From: Scrofimicrobium canadense
GTDB lineage: Bacteria > Actinomycetota > Actinomycetes > Actinomycetales > Actinomycetaceae
DNA length: 41,161 nucleotides
Assembly: GCF_009696615.1 (NCBI RefSeq)
Contig: NZ_VULO01000017.1
Coordinates: 1 to 41,161 of the forward strand
Direction: 5' to 3'
Shown here: positions 19,152 to 28,409 of the stretch, one piece after another
Numbering within the stretch: the first letter of the stretch is position 1
Layout of the letters: the number at the start of each line of letters is the position of its first letter
Translations under genes and position numbers: made by a program
Notes under the pieces: generated by a model
Database searches by the model: none
What the model was told of the DNA's origin: nothing
The model's input: the letters and a program-made list of their open reading frames with translations, nothing else

Positions 19152-20738
19152 ATGTCCTCTGGATTGTCCTCCGATTTGGCTGCCCAATCGCGCCTAGCCA
19201 GTAGTAAGCGTCCCCGCCGATATACTCCAGCGCATAAGAAGCAACAGAGCAGTCGCCTTCCACGCTTTCTCTTCAACATAGCGGTTGTAGCTGGCACTAC
19301 ACTCGGCGCTCTCTTAATAGGCGCTTCCGAATGGATATGGGGCGAGTTTGGACCCATCACAGTCCCGCAGGCACTCGACAATCTCTCGGGTGGTGGTGAA
19401 GGCGTTCCAGCTTCATTCTATTGGTCGATAGCGAAACTGGTCATTGCACCGACCGTGGCAGCATTCGGCATTGCAATCACCCTGCTTTTCGTTGCCGCTT
19501 CTTTAAAGAAAAATGGAAAGCAGTTCTGGTATCGGTTTGTGAGCGCGCAACTCACTGTTGCCTGCGTTGTCGTGGCAGCAACCGGTGTCATATTCATTGA
19601 CCAGTCGTTAAGTATCCGCAAGTGGCTTTTCCATCAACCGATGGACGCGGATATTGCCGATTACTATGTCCAACCCGAAATACTCCAAGCAGTGGCAGGG
19701 GACAAAAACCTTGTCCTCATATTCTTGGAATCAATGGATGACGCTTTCGGTGATGAAACCATTGTTGAAGGAAATGCACTCGAAGCATTACAGAACGCCA
19801 CCACAGACTGGGCCCGCATAGACAATTTCACTCAATATGCTGGTGGCGGTTGGAGCCAAGCTGGCATGGTTTCTTCCCTGTGTGGTGTGCCAATCCGAGC
19901 TGCAGGTGAAGAATCGGCGGAAAACGACTGGGATATTGCCGCCGGTGACGGCGCCTACATGCCAGGAGTGACGTGCCTTTCAGACCTACTTGCAGATGCC
20001 GGATACACCCAGGTGTTTATGTCCGGCGGTGATTTGGCATTCGCTAATTCACGCAATTTCCTTCAGAGCCACGGTTTCGACAAGATACTCGAATTGCGCG
20101 ATTGGGAACAACGCGGAGAGACCCAAATTACAGGCTGGGGATTGTCGGACCAGCGTCTCTTTCACTACGTTGAGGAAGAACTGCTATCCCTGCGTGATAA
20201 TTCGCAGCCGTTCATGTTGTCTTTTGCTACTTTAGACAATCATCGCCCAGCCCCGCATTTTCCCTATTGTCCTGATACTTACTCTGACGAAACTCTTTCT
20301 GCCATTAAGTGTCAGTCAGACATGTTGGCTGAAATGCTGACCTTCATGAAGAATGAGGGGCTTCTAGAGAACACTGTCGTTGCAATGGTTGCGGACCATA
20401 GGATTCTTCAGGCCTATCCCATCGCAAGCTACCGCTCCACGCTAGATATCGACCCCGACTCGGTCCCGCTCTTCAATAGGTTTTACAGTCCCAGTGGTGA
20501 GCTAGCTTTTGCTCGCGACCAAGGTTCCCAATTGGATCTTTTCCCTACTCTTTATGAAATGTTAGGTGGGAAGCTACAAGATGGTCGCGCGGGACTTGGA
20601 GTATCTTTCTTCACTCCAGAAGAGGCAGTGCGTCGCCAAAAGACACTGCTTCCGCTTTCTTGGGAAGAACAGCGAGACGTACTGGATTCAGAATCTCACG
20701 AATGGGTTGAAGAAATCTGGACCACACCCAGCGATTAG
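19152..20738 (+). CDS. Membrane phosphoglycerol transferase / LTA-synthase-like (paralogue A, serine nucleophile)
   Basis: A 528-aa member of the alkaline-phosphatase/sulfatase superfamily, of the MdoB/LtaS kind, that transfers sn-glycerol-1-phosphate from phosphatidylglycerol to glycans outside the membrane. About three N-terminal helices (residues ~37-60, ~97-120, ~135-155) anchor a large extracytoplasmic catalytic domain. Metal-site elements seen: LESMDDAFGD with E193, ATLDNHRP, and VADHR. At the nucleophile position the sequence is GWSQAGMVSSLCGVP with S235, where paralogues B and C and MdoB-type proteins have threonine. Serine can serve as nucleophile in this superfamily, so activity may persist, perhaps with changed specificity. 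The gene is convergent with paralogue B and overlaps it by four bases. It probably decorates the wall polysaccharide with phosphoglycerol. Confidence 0.88.
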   Translation: MSSGLSSDLAAQSRLASSKRPRRYTPAHKKQQSSRLPRFLFNIAVVAGTTLGALLIGASEWIWGEFGPITVPQALDNLSGGGEGVPASFYWSIAKLVIAPTVAAFGIAITLLFVAASLKKNGKQFWYRFVSAQLTVACVVVAATGVIFIDQSLSIRKWLFHQPMDADIADYYVQPEILQAVAGDKNLVLIFLESMDDAFGDETIVEGNALEALQNATTDWARIDNFTQYAGGGWSQAGMVSSLCGVPIRAAGEESAENDWDIAAGDGAYMPGVTCLSDLLADAGYTQVFMSGGDLAFANSRNFLQSHGFDKILELRDWEQRGETQITGWGLSDQRLFHYVEEELLSLRDNSQPFMLSFATLDNHRPAPHFPYCPDTYSDETLSAIKCQSDMLAEMLTFMKNEGLLENTVVAMVADHRILQAYPIASYRSTLDIDPDSVPLFNRFYSPSGELAFARDQGSQLDLFPTLYEMLGGKLQDGRAGLGVSFFTPEEAVRRQKTLLPLSWEEQRDVLDSESHEWVEEIWTTPSD

Positions 20739-22297
20739 CTATCGCCATCTACTGAAGCAGCAGCTTTCTCTTCAAGACCCCACATGCGCTCATAGAATCC
20801 TGGAGAAGGAGATCCCAGCAGTTCGGCAAGTTGTGCATCACTCATAGGTAAGACGGTTCCGATTGTGCGGGCGTCGCCGTCAGGGACGAAAAGAGACACG
20901 CCTACCCCACCGCGGCCATCAGCTATTTCTGCACCCAAGAGTTCAAGGAAGGTTGGGAACATGTCTATTTGGTGTGCACTATCCCGCGCAAACGCGACGG
21001 AACCTTGAGGGCTCCAGAAACGATTGAATACAGGAACAATATCTGCCTGGTTGTCAGGGAGCTGCTCGCGGTATTGCGCTACATCATAAGACGGTAATAC
21101 CTGGTGGTCCCCAATAACAACAACGACTGAGTCATTCATGAAACCGTTCTCATTGAGGAATTTAATGTAGTCCGCAGCGAGATCCGACTGGCAACCAACT
21201 GCGTCAAGGAAAGGATCTATCCCAGTGCGGGGACAGTATTCTGCCTCGTAGACTGGAGCATGGTTATCAACAGTGAGCATAGACAGGACAAAAGGCTCAC
21301 CGCTGGCACGCAATGCCAAGGCTTCTTCTCTAGCCCGCGCGAATAGTCGCCTATCGGAAAGCCCCCATGCGGAAAACTCTGTCTCTCCCTGTTCCCTCCA
21401 GTAGTTCCGGTCCTTTACTTCATCGAATCCATGGGTACGCAAAAAAGATCCTTTTCCAGCAAATGCCTGGTCTGCTCCAGAGAGGAAAACCTGCCTATAC
21501 CCTGCCTCATCCAAATAGTCGCCCAGGCATTTTGCTCCGGGAAGGAACTCTGGCAAATCGTCTGACTCATCGTTACTAAGGGCTACACCTTCCGGCGGAC
21601 GAATAGGGATACCGCATTGTGTTGCCACGATTCCTGCCATTGTCCATCCACCCAACGCCGGATTCTGGGTGTATCGACCAATCTGACCCCACCCATCAGT
21701 GGCATCTTGCAAGGACTCAAGAGCATTAGTCCCTACTAGAGTTTCATCACCGAACGCATCATCCATAGATTCTAAATAAATAAGAATAAGGTTTTTGTCG
21801 CCAGGTATCGGTTGATCAAGCTTAGGCTCCGCATAATAGTCAGCTAATGATTCAGCTTGTGGGTCTCCAAAGAAAAAAGCGCTGAACCCAATGGACCGAT
21901 CCAAAGTCAGGTATCCGGCCCCGAGGCTGACTACTGCCGTCAACGCAGCAACCGTCATAATAGGTCCGCGTTTTGCACCTCGTTTGGCCCCTCGAACTAA
22001 GGAAAATCCCGCAACCAAACAGAGGATTGCCACAACGATTAGAGGAATGATGACACCACGTGTAATGAACTCTTCGACTAACCCGGGGGCAACTTCGGCT
22101 TCTCCTCCACCAAATCCGGGAAGATTCATCAACATCTGCGGGAATGAAATCGCACCAAACTGGTGAATTACCTGGAATGCGGAACCGATCATCACGGCTC
22201 CAACAGCAACTGCCAGAATTATTATGCTGTATCCGAAAACGCGAGCAACACCTCGAAAACTGTGCTTATGAGGTTTGCTTCGGCCCTCCGAAATCAT
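20735..22297 (-). CDS. Membrane phosphoglycerol transferase / LTA-synthase-like (paralogue B)
   Basis: A 520-aa paralogue of the flanking gene. It has N-terminal membrane helices (FGYSIIILAVAVGAVMIGSA and two more) and an extracytoplasmic sulfatase-fold domain. The key motifs are intact: LIYLESMDDAFGDETL, nucleophile T219 in GGWTMAGIVATQCGIP, LTVDNHAPVYEAEYCP and VIGDHQVLPSY. The closest characterised families are MdoB (phosphoglycerol transfer to membrane-derived oligosaccharides) and LtaS; length and motif spacing favour the MdoB side. The start is supported by GAGG upstream of the ATG at 22297. It ends the minus-strand run of glycosyltransferase genes and is tail-to-tail with paralogue A. 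Confidence 0.9.
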   Translation of the reverse strand: MISEGRSKPHKHSFRGVARVFGYSIIILAVAVGAVMIGSAFQVIHQFGAISFPQMLMNLPGFGGGEAEVAPGLVEEFITRGVIIPLIVVAILCLVAGFSLVRGAKRGAKRGPIMTVAALTAVVSLGAGYLTLDRSIGFSAFFFGDPQAESLADYYAEPKLDQPIPGDKNLILIYLESMDDAFGDETLVGTNALESLQDATDGWGQIGRYTQNPALGGWTMAGIVATQCGIPIRPPEGVALSNDESDDLPEFLPGAKCLGDYLDEAGYRQVFLSGADQAFAGKGSFLRTHGFDEVKDRNYWREQGETEFSAWGLSDRRLFARAREEALALRASGEPFVLSMLTVDNHAPVYEAEYCPRTGIDPFLDAVGCQSDLAADYIKFLNENGFMNDSVVVVIGDHQVLPSYDVAQYREQLPDNQADIVPVFNRFWSPQGSVAFARDSAHQIDMFPTFLELLGAEIADGRGGVGVSLFVPDGDARTIGTVLPMSDAQLAELLGSPSPGFYERMWGLEEKAAASVDGDS

Positions 22298-22408
22298 GGA
22301 TAGTTACCTCGTATCTGGTAGTCAACTGTTCATTTTGCGCTTCCGTAAGGTTACGCGAATATTAACCATCAGACAACGTGAAGTTAACGGCACTACCGTG
22401 CGGCGGCA

Positions 22409-23305
22409 TTATTGTTTTGGTTTTATCAACGGAGGGTTAAAGAATGCACCTTCCAGTACCCTTTTAGTCATCCGTGCCCGAAGCATTATGGGTACTCGCC
22501 CACGGCGCATTTGTCGCTGCATATTGGCTATAAACAGCAGATACGATGCAACACCTTTGCTGTTAATGGTGGCTGAAGCTTCGTTTCTGATGCCATATGC
22601 GAACTTCCACGCGTTTTTCTCATCAATCATGGTGAAGTTAACACCTTTGTTGTCTCCCATGTCATGGATCATGGCAGAATCCATAACCTGCACCCCAGGA
22701 CAGTCGCGGGTAATACGTGACGTATATTCAGCGTCGTCAAACCAGATGAAGTACTCCTTATACGGGTAGCCAAATTCCTTCACTGTACTGCGTGGAATGA
22801 GGACTGAAACAAATGAGCAACGGGAAACCATTACTGCGTTTATTCCCTTGACCAGGAGCCTACCCCAGTCCCAGGTGGGAACTGGATTGTTCATCTCACA
22901 TATGTTGCCGTCAATATACTCAACTACAGAACATGCGAAAGGAACCTGACCGCCCAGCTCTTCGTTGGACTGTACAAATCCACGTTCCAAGTTTCCTAAT
23001 GCGTCTGGCTTCGCATATGCGTCATCATCCATGATCCACAGATAGTCCGCACCGCTTTCGTAGCCCGCTTTCATTCCGAGGAAGAAGCCCCCGGCACCCC
23101 CAGTGTTAACTGACGGTGACAGTACTAGAAATGGGATGGAACACTCATATGACTCTAGAAACTCTGCAGTTCCATCGTTAGAAGCATTGTCCACCACGAT
23201 AATCTGATCAGGCTTGCGAGTCTGGTCGACAAGAGTGTCCAGAACCTTCTTGAGTTTTTCTAGGCGGTTGTATGTTACGACGACCGCCGCGATCGTCTCA
23301 GCCAT
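22409..23305 (-). CDS. GT2 glycosyltransferase, GlfT-like
   Basis: A 298-aa GT-A glycosyltransferase. It begins AETIAAVVVTYNRLEKLKKV, has the donor/metal motif WIMDDDAYAKPDAL near residue 90, the glycine-rich NTGGAGGFFLGM, and the catalytic FIWFDDAEYTSR with a following IHDMGDN. Like the gene at 18092 it has the features of galactofuranosyl- or rhamnosyltransferases of the GlfT/WbbL type. I prefer the ATG at 23305, which has GGGAG 8 nt upstream; a GTG three codons earlier is less well placed. It overlaps the GT4 gene upstream by eight bases, so the two are co-translated. It could extend the galactan chain or add a side sugar; the acceptor is unknown. Confidence 0.9.
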   Translation of the reverse strand: MAETIAAVVVTYNRLEKLKKVLDTLVDQTRKPDQIIVVDNASNDGTAEFLESYECSIPFLVLSPSVNTGGAGGFFLGMKAGYESGADYLWIMDDDAYAKPDALGNLERGFVQSNEELGGQVPFACSVVEYIDGNICEMNNPVPTWDWGRLLVKGINAVMVSRCSFVSVLIPRSTVKEFGYPYKEYFIWFDDAEYTSRITRDCPGVQVMDSAMIHDMGDNKGVNFTMIDEKNAWKFAYGIRNEASATINSKGVASYLLFIANMQRQMRRGRVPIMLRARMTKRVLEGAFFNPPLIKPKQ

Positions 23306-24980
23306 GGTGATCACTCCCTGTCTCTTTGATTCGCTTCACCGTCGTGCGCATCCAGTCGGCTGCACTCTGCAAAGCAGAAAACTCTTCGACCGCATGCACT
23401 TCAGCTTCCCATAGCCTACGGCGTTTTCTATCATCTGCCATGAGCGCCCCTACCAACGGCACTGCTTTTCGTACCATGGCTCGTCCCCGCCGTGGCAATA
23501 GGGCCTGTTTCGGTATGAGGGTCCGCTGGGAACCAACATCTGCGGAGATAACTGGCACTCCTGCCGCAACAGCTTCAAGAGTAGTGAGTGTAAGTCCCTC
23601 GTTCCCTGAAGTAAGTAGCAGCAAATCGGAATCAGCCAAAGTCTGAGAGACTGGCACATCTTCATGGCGTCTCTCAATGACCCTGCCCAAACCAAGTGTT
23701 GCGGTGCGCTTATCAACCATTGATTCCAGTTCACCGTCACCCTGCAAGATGAAGCGAATATTGGGATACCTACGATACAGTGCAGCCGCCAGAGACAGGA
23801 ATACATCAGGCCGTTTTTGACGGGCCAGTCGGCCGATGAAGGCAATCGTAAATTCTCTATCGTCGGGCCGTTCTCGGTAGCCAAGCTCCGTATCGGTAGT
23901 CAGCCCAATCAAAGGAGCCAAGGTGATCTTAGAAGGATTGATTTCACGATATTCAATAAGCCAGTCAACCAGTTGAGGTGAGATAACGTGGTGTTCGTCA
24001 ATATAGTCATCAAAGAGGGCTCCGGTGCCAGGATAGCCCCCCTTCGCATATTCAACGATGTGTAGCGAATCGGAAATGTACACGCCAGGAATATGCTGAC
24101 GTATCCATGGCAACCTCTCATATAGCCAACCACAATGGTGCACAAAGACAGAAGAGATGTTGAATACCTGCGACAAAACCGCTAATAGAGGCTCGCCTCC
24201 CGGATCCACCTGCAGAGGGAAATCGAGAGGCAAAAGAATACATCCGTCAAGCTCTGGGCGGGTGATCCAGTTGTGATGGGATTGCTGATCAGTAATTACT
24301 ATAGGCAGTAATCCAGCTTCGCGTGCGATTTGTATTGCCTCGATCGCCCATCGTTCAGCTCCGCCCGATTGGAGCCAATGGAGACCGAATAGAGCCGCTC
24401 TAGGACCGTTGTGGGAACGAGGAGGAACCGGCTTCCAGGTTTCCGCTCCCTCCTTTTCAACTAGCGCTTCGATGACGTCAGCCATTCCATAGCGTTCGAC
24501 GTATTGTTTCGCGCGGGACTCCTTGAGTGCCCATCCAGCAACCCTTGCTTCATCCAGAAATTGCGGTGTCTTGTCTTCTAGAAAGTCATAGACGCGGTGT
24601 ATCAGTCGCTTTTCTGGCCGCTGCCGTTGCACAGAATCGTTCGTTACAGTCGGGGTTAGCCGAATGTACCTATGATTGGAATCCTCCAAAGGCCGCAATG
24701 TTTTATCTAGGGACTCTGTAGGCTTCCTTGCTTCCACTAGTGAGCGCGCAGTCACCTGTCCCAGGTTCTCAGCATCTGCGCAGTAATCTTCAGTGAAGGT
24801 CTCGGTACTGGTCAACACTGGGAATTGTTCTGAACTGCCCATATAGAAGGCATAAGTTATTGTCTGCCCCGGATTAAGTAGGCTATGGTAGCTGATTGCA
24901 GCTTCAGCGAGCTTTCTTTCTCTAGCGTCTAACTCTTCCCACCAGTGGGGAACGTTCGAAGCTATCTTGTACAGACGCAT
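23298..24980 (-). CDS. GT4 glycosyltransferase with long N-terminal extension
   Basis: A 560-aa protein. The C-terminal two thirds is a GT-B, family GT4-type transferase: FGLHWLQSGGAERWAIEA opens the first Rossmann domain (about residue 195), TIAFIGRLARQKRPDVFLSL opens the second, and the donor-site glutamates lie in SGNEGLTLTTLEAVAAGVPV. The first ~190 residues (YKIASNVPHWWEELDARERK onward) match no family I recognise and are unusual for GT4 enzymes. I place the start at the ATG at 24980, with AGG 5 nt upstream; a GTG two codons earlier would sit on the Shine-Dalgarno. It is coupled to the following GT2 and probably acts in cytoplasmic assembly of the repeat unit. Confidence 0.88.
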   Translation of the reverse strand: MRLYKIASNVPHWWEELDARERKLAEAAISYHSLLNPGQTITYAFYMGSSEQFPVLTSTETFTEDYCADAENLGQVTARSLVEARKPTESLDKTLRPLEDSNHRYIRLTPTVTNDSVQRQRPEKRLIHRVYDFLEDKTPQFLDEARVAGWALKESRAKQYVERYGMADVIEALVEKEGAETWKPVPPRSHNGPRAALFGLHWLQSGGAERWAIEAIQIAREAGLLPIVITDQQSHHNWITRPELDGCILLPLDFPLQVDPGGEPLLAVLSQVFNISSVFVHHCGWLYERLPWIRQHIPGVYISDSLHIVEYAKGGYPGTGALFDDYIDEHHVISPQLVDWLIEYREINPSKITLAPLIGLTTDTELGYRERPDDREFTIAFIGRLARQKRPDVFLSLAAALYRRYPNIRFILQGDGELESMVDKRTATLGLGRVIERRHEDVPVSQTLADSDLLLLTSGNEGLTLTTLEAVAAGVPVISADVGSQRTLIPKQALLPRRGRAMVRKAVPLVGALMADDRKRRRLWEAEVHAVEEFSALQSAADWMRTTVKRIKETGSDHHG

Positions 24981-25014
24981 ACTCACCTAATCTGTCCTCA
25001 TATTGCGGTTTTCT

Positions 25015-27000
25015 CTATCGACATGCCGTAATTTCATAAAGCGTAGCTGTCCCACCGTGGTCAATCGGCGTGAGCCCATCGATACTATCAATATCGTTGA
25101 GACCAGAATACGCCATCGCATTATCAGGGTTTAATTCGTAACGAATCGGATCAGAATACACATAGTCGATGCCGTTTCGAACTAGCGCGTCGCACACACG
25201 AGGATCAGAACCAAGCATGTCGAAGTCATTTGCAAGAAGATTGGTATCGTCGCTGCGGCTTCCTTGGAAATGAGGAAATACAACCGAAATGTCTCCAACG
25301 GCATACGCTAATGCAGCCCCGCTATGGGGTGTGCCCAGAATAACTGCATCATCAGGCAGCTCGTTCGACAAGCGCCGCAGCATATCTAGCTCCTCATCGC
25401 TGACCAGCGCATTGAGGCCAGTTTTTCCCGAATAGCGATAGTTGATATCTAGCTGAGAACTTGCATTACGGATTGATAAGCCAGCAGTTCCACAGACAAT
25501 TATGAAGATAAGTACGCCGACCGTCACGGGTGGCAGCCAGGTAGAACTCATACGTTTAGATTTTTCCAACGACACGAAAGCCTTTGCGGCTAACTCCCCC
25601 CAACCAAGTGCAGCTAAAGGAACCGCAATAAGAGGTACCGCGGCCCCAATTCGTACAGGATCTGAATACCAAAGCGCACCTATTGCGGTTCCTGGCAAGG
25701 CTCCCGTCGATACCGCCAAGTAAAGATATGTGACACTGCCCCAAGCTGGAATCATCCATATGCGTGAAGTCTTAGTCGCGCAGAAAATGAGGCCTACACA
25801 CAATCCAATGAACAACACATAGTTTGGATTACTGTTGCCATATCCTTGAGTGCCCAGTTGGGAATCAGAAAGGACTCCCCAAATCTCCCCTGGTAAATAT
25901 GCGGTTGGCGGACGCCATGTCCATGATGCAACACTTCGCCCTAGATCACTAAACCATAGAGCGCCTACTCCGCCGACAGTTCCCAAAAGCACTCCCCATA
26001 GTGCGATCTGGGCACCCACTGTTGCGCGCACCTGGCCTACCATCACGACAATAACCAGGTAGAGAATCCTCCAAATGCCCAGCATTACCAGCACCAGCAG
26101 GCCTTGAGGGTGTCCGATTGCCACCCCTGCAACAGATAACAACGCCAATACTAGGCCGCCCCCGTCAAGGGAGAGATTCTTTCCTTTCAGTAGCCATATG
26201 AGTTGCGCGAGAACTAATGGAACTAATGCGTATGCGTAGAGCAGAGGCCACAGCGTTCCGTAAGAGGCAACCCGTTCTGGGAAGGCTATGGACGCTCCCG
26301 CAAGCAACGCCGCCGCCAGTGGCGCAAAGCGGAGTGAAGGTGCAATCGCATAGGTAAGCAGCGCGGCTCCCAGGGGCCAAACGATCGCCATAATGAGGAT
26401 GGCTACAACGTTCGTTGCAACTACGACATCACCACACACACTTGCAACAAGTGCTACGAAGTCATGCCAACCAGCCGGGTAGAACGCAGGGGACCCATCA
26501 CTGTTGGCAGCGGCACCAAGAGTGAGAGTAGATCCCAACCCCGTGTCGACAATATGCCGGACCGCATTCAGGTGGAATACAGCATCCCAGGTTTGGGCGG
26601 GTCGAAAAGGCGACTTCATTGCATAAGCGCTGGCACCGATGGTAACAATCGCACTGAGGGTAACACCAATAGCAATAGTCTTAACCGGCACCTTTACATG
26701 CCCACCGTGTTCGGTAACGCTAAATGAGTGAGGCAGCAGACGCCGGATCCCCCATCCGGAAACAAACCATATTCCAGACCACACAATAAGCGCCCACACA
26801 CTCCAGGGCAGGTGAACAAATTCTGCCGCGATTGCGCCGGAACCCATGAGGAATGCGGATATCGGGAATATCGCAACAGCCAGGCCAAAACCGCGAGCCC
26901 CCCAGGCCCATGAAACGGCCAATCCAGGTGCGGTTAAAATACACGCTGCGACCAAAAACGGAATGATCGCGTGTAGCCACACCTGGAATAGCTCAACCAT
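25015..27000 (-). CDS. DUF6541-type polytopic membrane protein (copy 1), possible GT-C glycosyltransferase
   Basis: A 661-aa protein with about a dozen membrane helices and a C-terminal extracytoplasmic segment ending ATLYEITACR. It matches the actinobacterial DUF6541 family as I know it. QTWDAVFHLNAVRHIVDTG in the first large outer loop and FYPAGWHDFVALVA in the next recall the acidic-residue loops of GT-C transferases that use polyprenyl-phosphate sugars, so an outer-face glycosyltransferase is my best guess, without proof. A second copy lies at 32377-34359. The start is the ATG at 27000; an upstream TTG/ATG region to 27057 overlaps the dehydrogenase gene. It follows the nucleotide-sugar dehydrogenase by 20 nt in the same operon. 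Confidence 0.75.
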   Translation of the reverse strand: MVELFQVWLHAIIPFLVAACILTAPGLAVSWAWGARGFGLAVAIFPISAFLMGSGAIAAEFVHLPWSVWALIVWSGIWFVSGWGIRRLLPHSFSVTEHGGHVKVPVKTIAIGVTLSAIVTIGASAYAMKSPFRPAQTWDAVFHLNAVRHIVDTGLGSTLTLGAAANSDGSPAFYPAGWHDFVALVASVCGDVVVATNVVAILIMAIVWPLGAALLTYAIAPSLRFAPLAAALLAGASIAFPERVASYGTLWPLLYAYALVPLVLAQLIWLLKGKNLSLDGGGLVLALLSVAGVAIGHPQGLLVLVMLGIWRILYLVIVVMVGQVRATVGAQIALWGVLLGTVGGVGALWFSDLGRSVASWTWRPPTAYLPGEIWGVLSDSQLGTQGYGNSNPNYVLFIGLCVGLIFCATKTSRIWMIPAWGSVTYLYLAVSTGALPGTAIGALWYSDPVRIGAAVPLIAVPLAALGWGELAAKAFVSLEKSKRMSSTWLPPVTVGVLIFIIVCGTAGLSIRNASSQLDINYRYSGKTGLNALVSDEELDMLRRLSNELPDDAVILGTPHSGAALAYAVGDISVVFPHFQGSRSDDTNLLANDFDMLGSDPRVCDALVRNGIDYVYSDPIRYELNPDNAMAYSGLNDIDSIDGLTPIDHGGTATLYEITACR

Positions 27001-27020
27001 TATTATCCGACCTGGTGAGG

Positions 27021-28310
27021 CTACTCGCCGATCACCATGCGTGGAGTACCCGCCCATAGAACTGGATCGGTGACGCGCCGACCGTCAAATAGGAGCTTCA
27101 CACCCGGGAAGTCAGTCGGCTGTACTTTTGAGTATTCTTTGTGGTCAGCTTGGACGATAACGGCATCTACAGCATCACCTAGGTGGTACGGATTCCATCC
27201 GAACGACTCTATCTCTTGGTCCGAATACATGGGGTCGTGCACTAGTACGTTTGCTCCGGCTTGTTTCAGCTCATCAACCGTGGCAAACACTCCTGAGAAT
27301 GCGGTCTCTTTAACGCCGCCTCGGTATGATGCGCCAAGTACCGCCACGGTTGCCCCCTGCAGAGAACCCAAGGTGTCTTTCACGCGATTCACTACGTAGC
27401 CTGGCATTCCCGCATTAAATGTACGAGCCGTGCGAACCACTGTGGCATCAGGATCAGTCGACAAATAGAGTCGAGGATAAACGGGGATGCAGTGCCCACC
27501 TACCGCGATACCGGGCCTGTGAATGTGGCTATACGGCTGTGAATTGCAAGCATCAATCACCTTGTTGACGTCGATGCCGATCTTGTCTGCATATACGGCA
27601 AACTGGTTGGCTAAACCAATATTCACATCCCTATACGTAGTTTCGGCTAGCTTTGCCATTTCTGCAGCCTCGGCACTACCCATGTCCCATACCCCGTTGG
27701 GACGAGGGAGGTCTGGACGGTCATCAAATTGCAGCACATCCTTGTAGAAGGCAATGCCTGCTTCAGTACCAGCCTGAGAGAGCCCTCCGACCAGTTTTGG
27801 ATACTTTCTGAGGTCAGCAAAGACTCTTCCAGTGAGTACCCGTTCGGGCGAGAACACCAGGTGGAAGTCTTTGCCCTCTTCGAGGCCTGAGATTTCTTCC
27901 AGCATCGGCTTCCACCGCCCACGGGTAGTGCCAACTGGCAGTGTGGTCTCATATGAGACCAGAGTATTGGGGGTGAGATGCTCAGCCAAAGACTCTGTCG
28001 CCGCATCCATCCACGCAAAATCCGGTTCCCACGTTTCGTCATTGACGAAGAGTGGGACTACAAGGACGACGGCATCTGCATCAGGGATTGCCTCAGAGTA
28101 ATCTGTGGTGGCACGAAGCCTTCCAGCAGGTACCAGTTTGGAGAGTTTTTCTTGGAGATACGCCTCACCAGGGAATGGTTCGATCGCTTTATTTATCAAG
28201 TTAACTGTTTCTTGATTCACATCCACGCCGACAACTTCGTGGCCAGCATCAGCGAACTGGACTGCCAGCGGCAGTCCGATCTTTCCCATAGCTACTACTG
28301 CAATGCGCAT
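27021..28310 (-). CDS. Nucleotide-sugar dehydrogenase (UDP-ManNAc / UDP-glucose 6-dehydrogenase family)
   Basis: A 429-aa NAD+-dependent enzyme that oxidises the 6-hydroxyl of a UDP-sugar to a uronic acid. Features: the N-terminal Rossmann motif (MRIAVVAMGKIGLPLAVQFA), the TTLPVGTTR loop, LVFSPERV, and the catalytic cysteine C274 in GGHCIPVYP. The GHCIPV form, rather than GGxCxPKD, is more typical of WecC/WbpA-type dehydrogenases acting on UDP-N-acetyl-hexosamines than of UDP-glucose dehydrogenase. A wecB-type epimerase nine kilobases away would supply UDP-ManNAc, so UDP-ManNAcA is the likely product. The first residues read VAMGKIG where GLGYVG-like sequence is usual in the family. A 26-bp near-palindrome lies just upstream of the start. 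Confidence 0.9.
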   Translation of the reverse strand: MRIAVVAMGKIGLPLAVQFADAGHEVVGVDVNQETVNLINKAIEPFPGEAYLQEKLSKLVPAGRLRATTDYSEAIPDADAVVLVVPLFVNDETWEPDFAWMDAATESLAEHLTPNTLVSYETTLPVGTTRGRWKPMLEEISGLEEGKDFHLVFSPERVLTGRVFADLRKYPKLVGGLSQAGTEAGIAFYKDVLQFDDRPDLPRPNGVWDMGSAEAAEMAKLAETTYRDVNIGLANQFAVYADKIGIDVNKVIDACNSQPYSHIHRPGIAVGGHCIPVYPRLYLSTDPDATVVRTARTFNAGMPGYVVNRVKDTLGSLQGATVAVLGASYRGGVKETAFSGVFATVDELKQAGANVLVHDPMYSDQEIESFGWNPYHLGDAVDAVIVQADHKEYSKVQPTDFPGVKLLFDGRRVTDPVLWAGTPRMVIGE

Positions 28311-28327
28311 ATCACGTTCCGTTCCTT

Positions 28328-28353
28328 GAGTGGGCGCAAATTTGCGTCCACTC
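28328..28353. repeat. 26-bp near-perfect palindrome upstream of the nucleotide-sugar dehydrogenase
   Basis: GAGTGGGCGC at 28328-28337, central AAATTT at 28338-28343 and GCGTCCACTC at 28344-28353 make a palindrome with a single mismatch that becomes a G-U pair in RNA. It lies 17 nt before the dehydrogenase ATG on the minus strand and 57 nt after the upstream gene's stop. As RNA it forms a 10-bp stem with a 6-nt loop but has no U-tract, so it is either an operator or a leader hairpin rather than a standard terminator. Confidence 0.6.
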
Positions 28354-28409
28354 GATCTTGCCAGACTCTAGGCTACTGCGACAATTCTCCCAAGCGGGTG
28401 AAAAACTGA

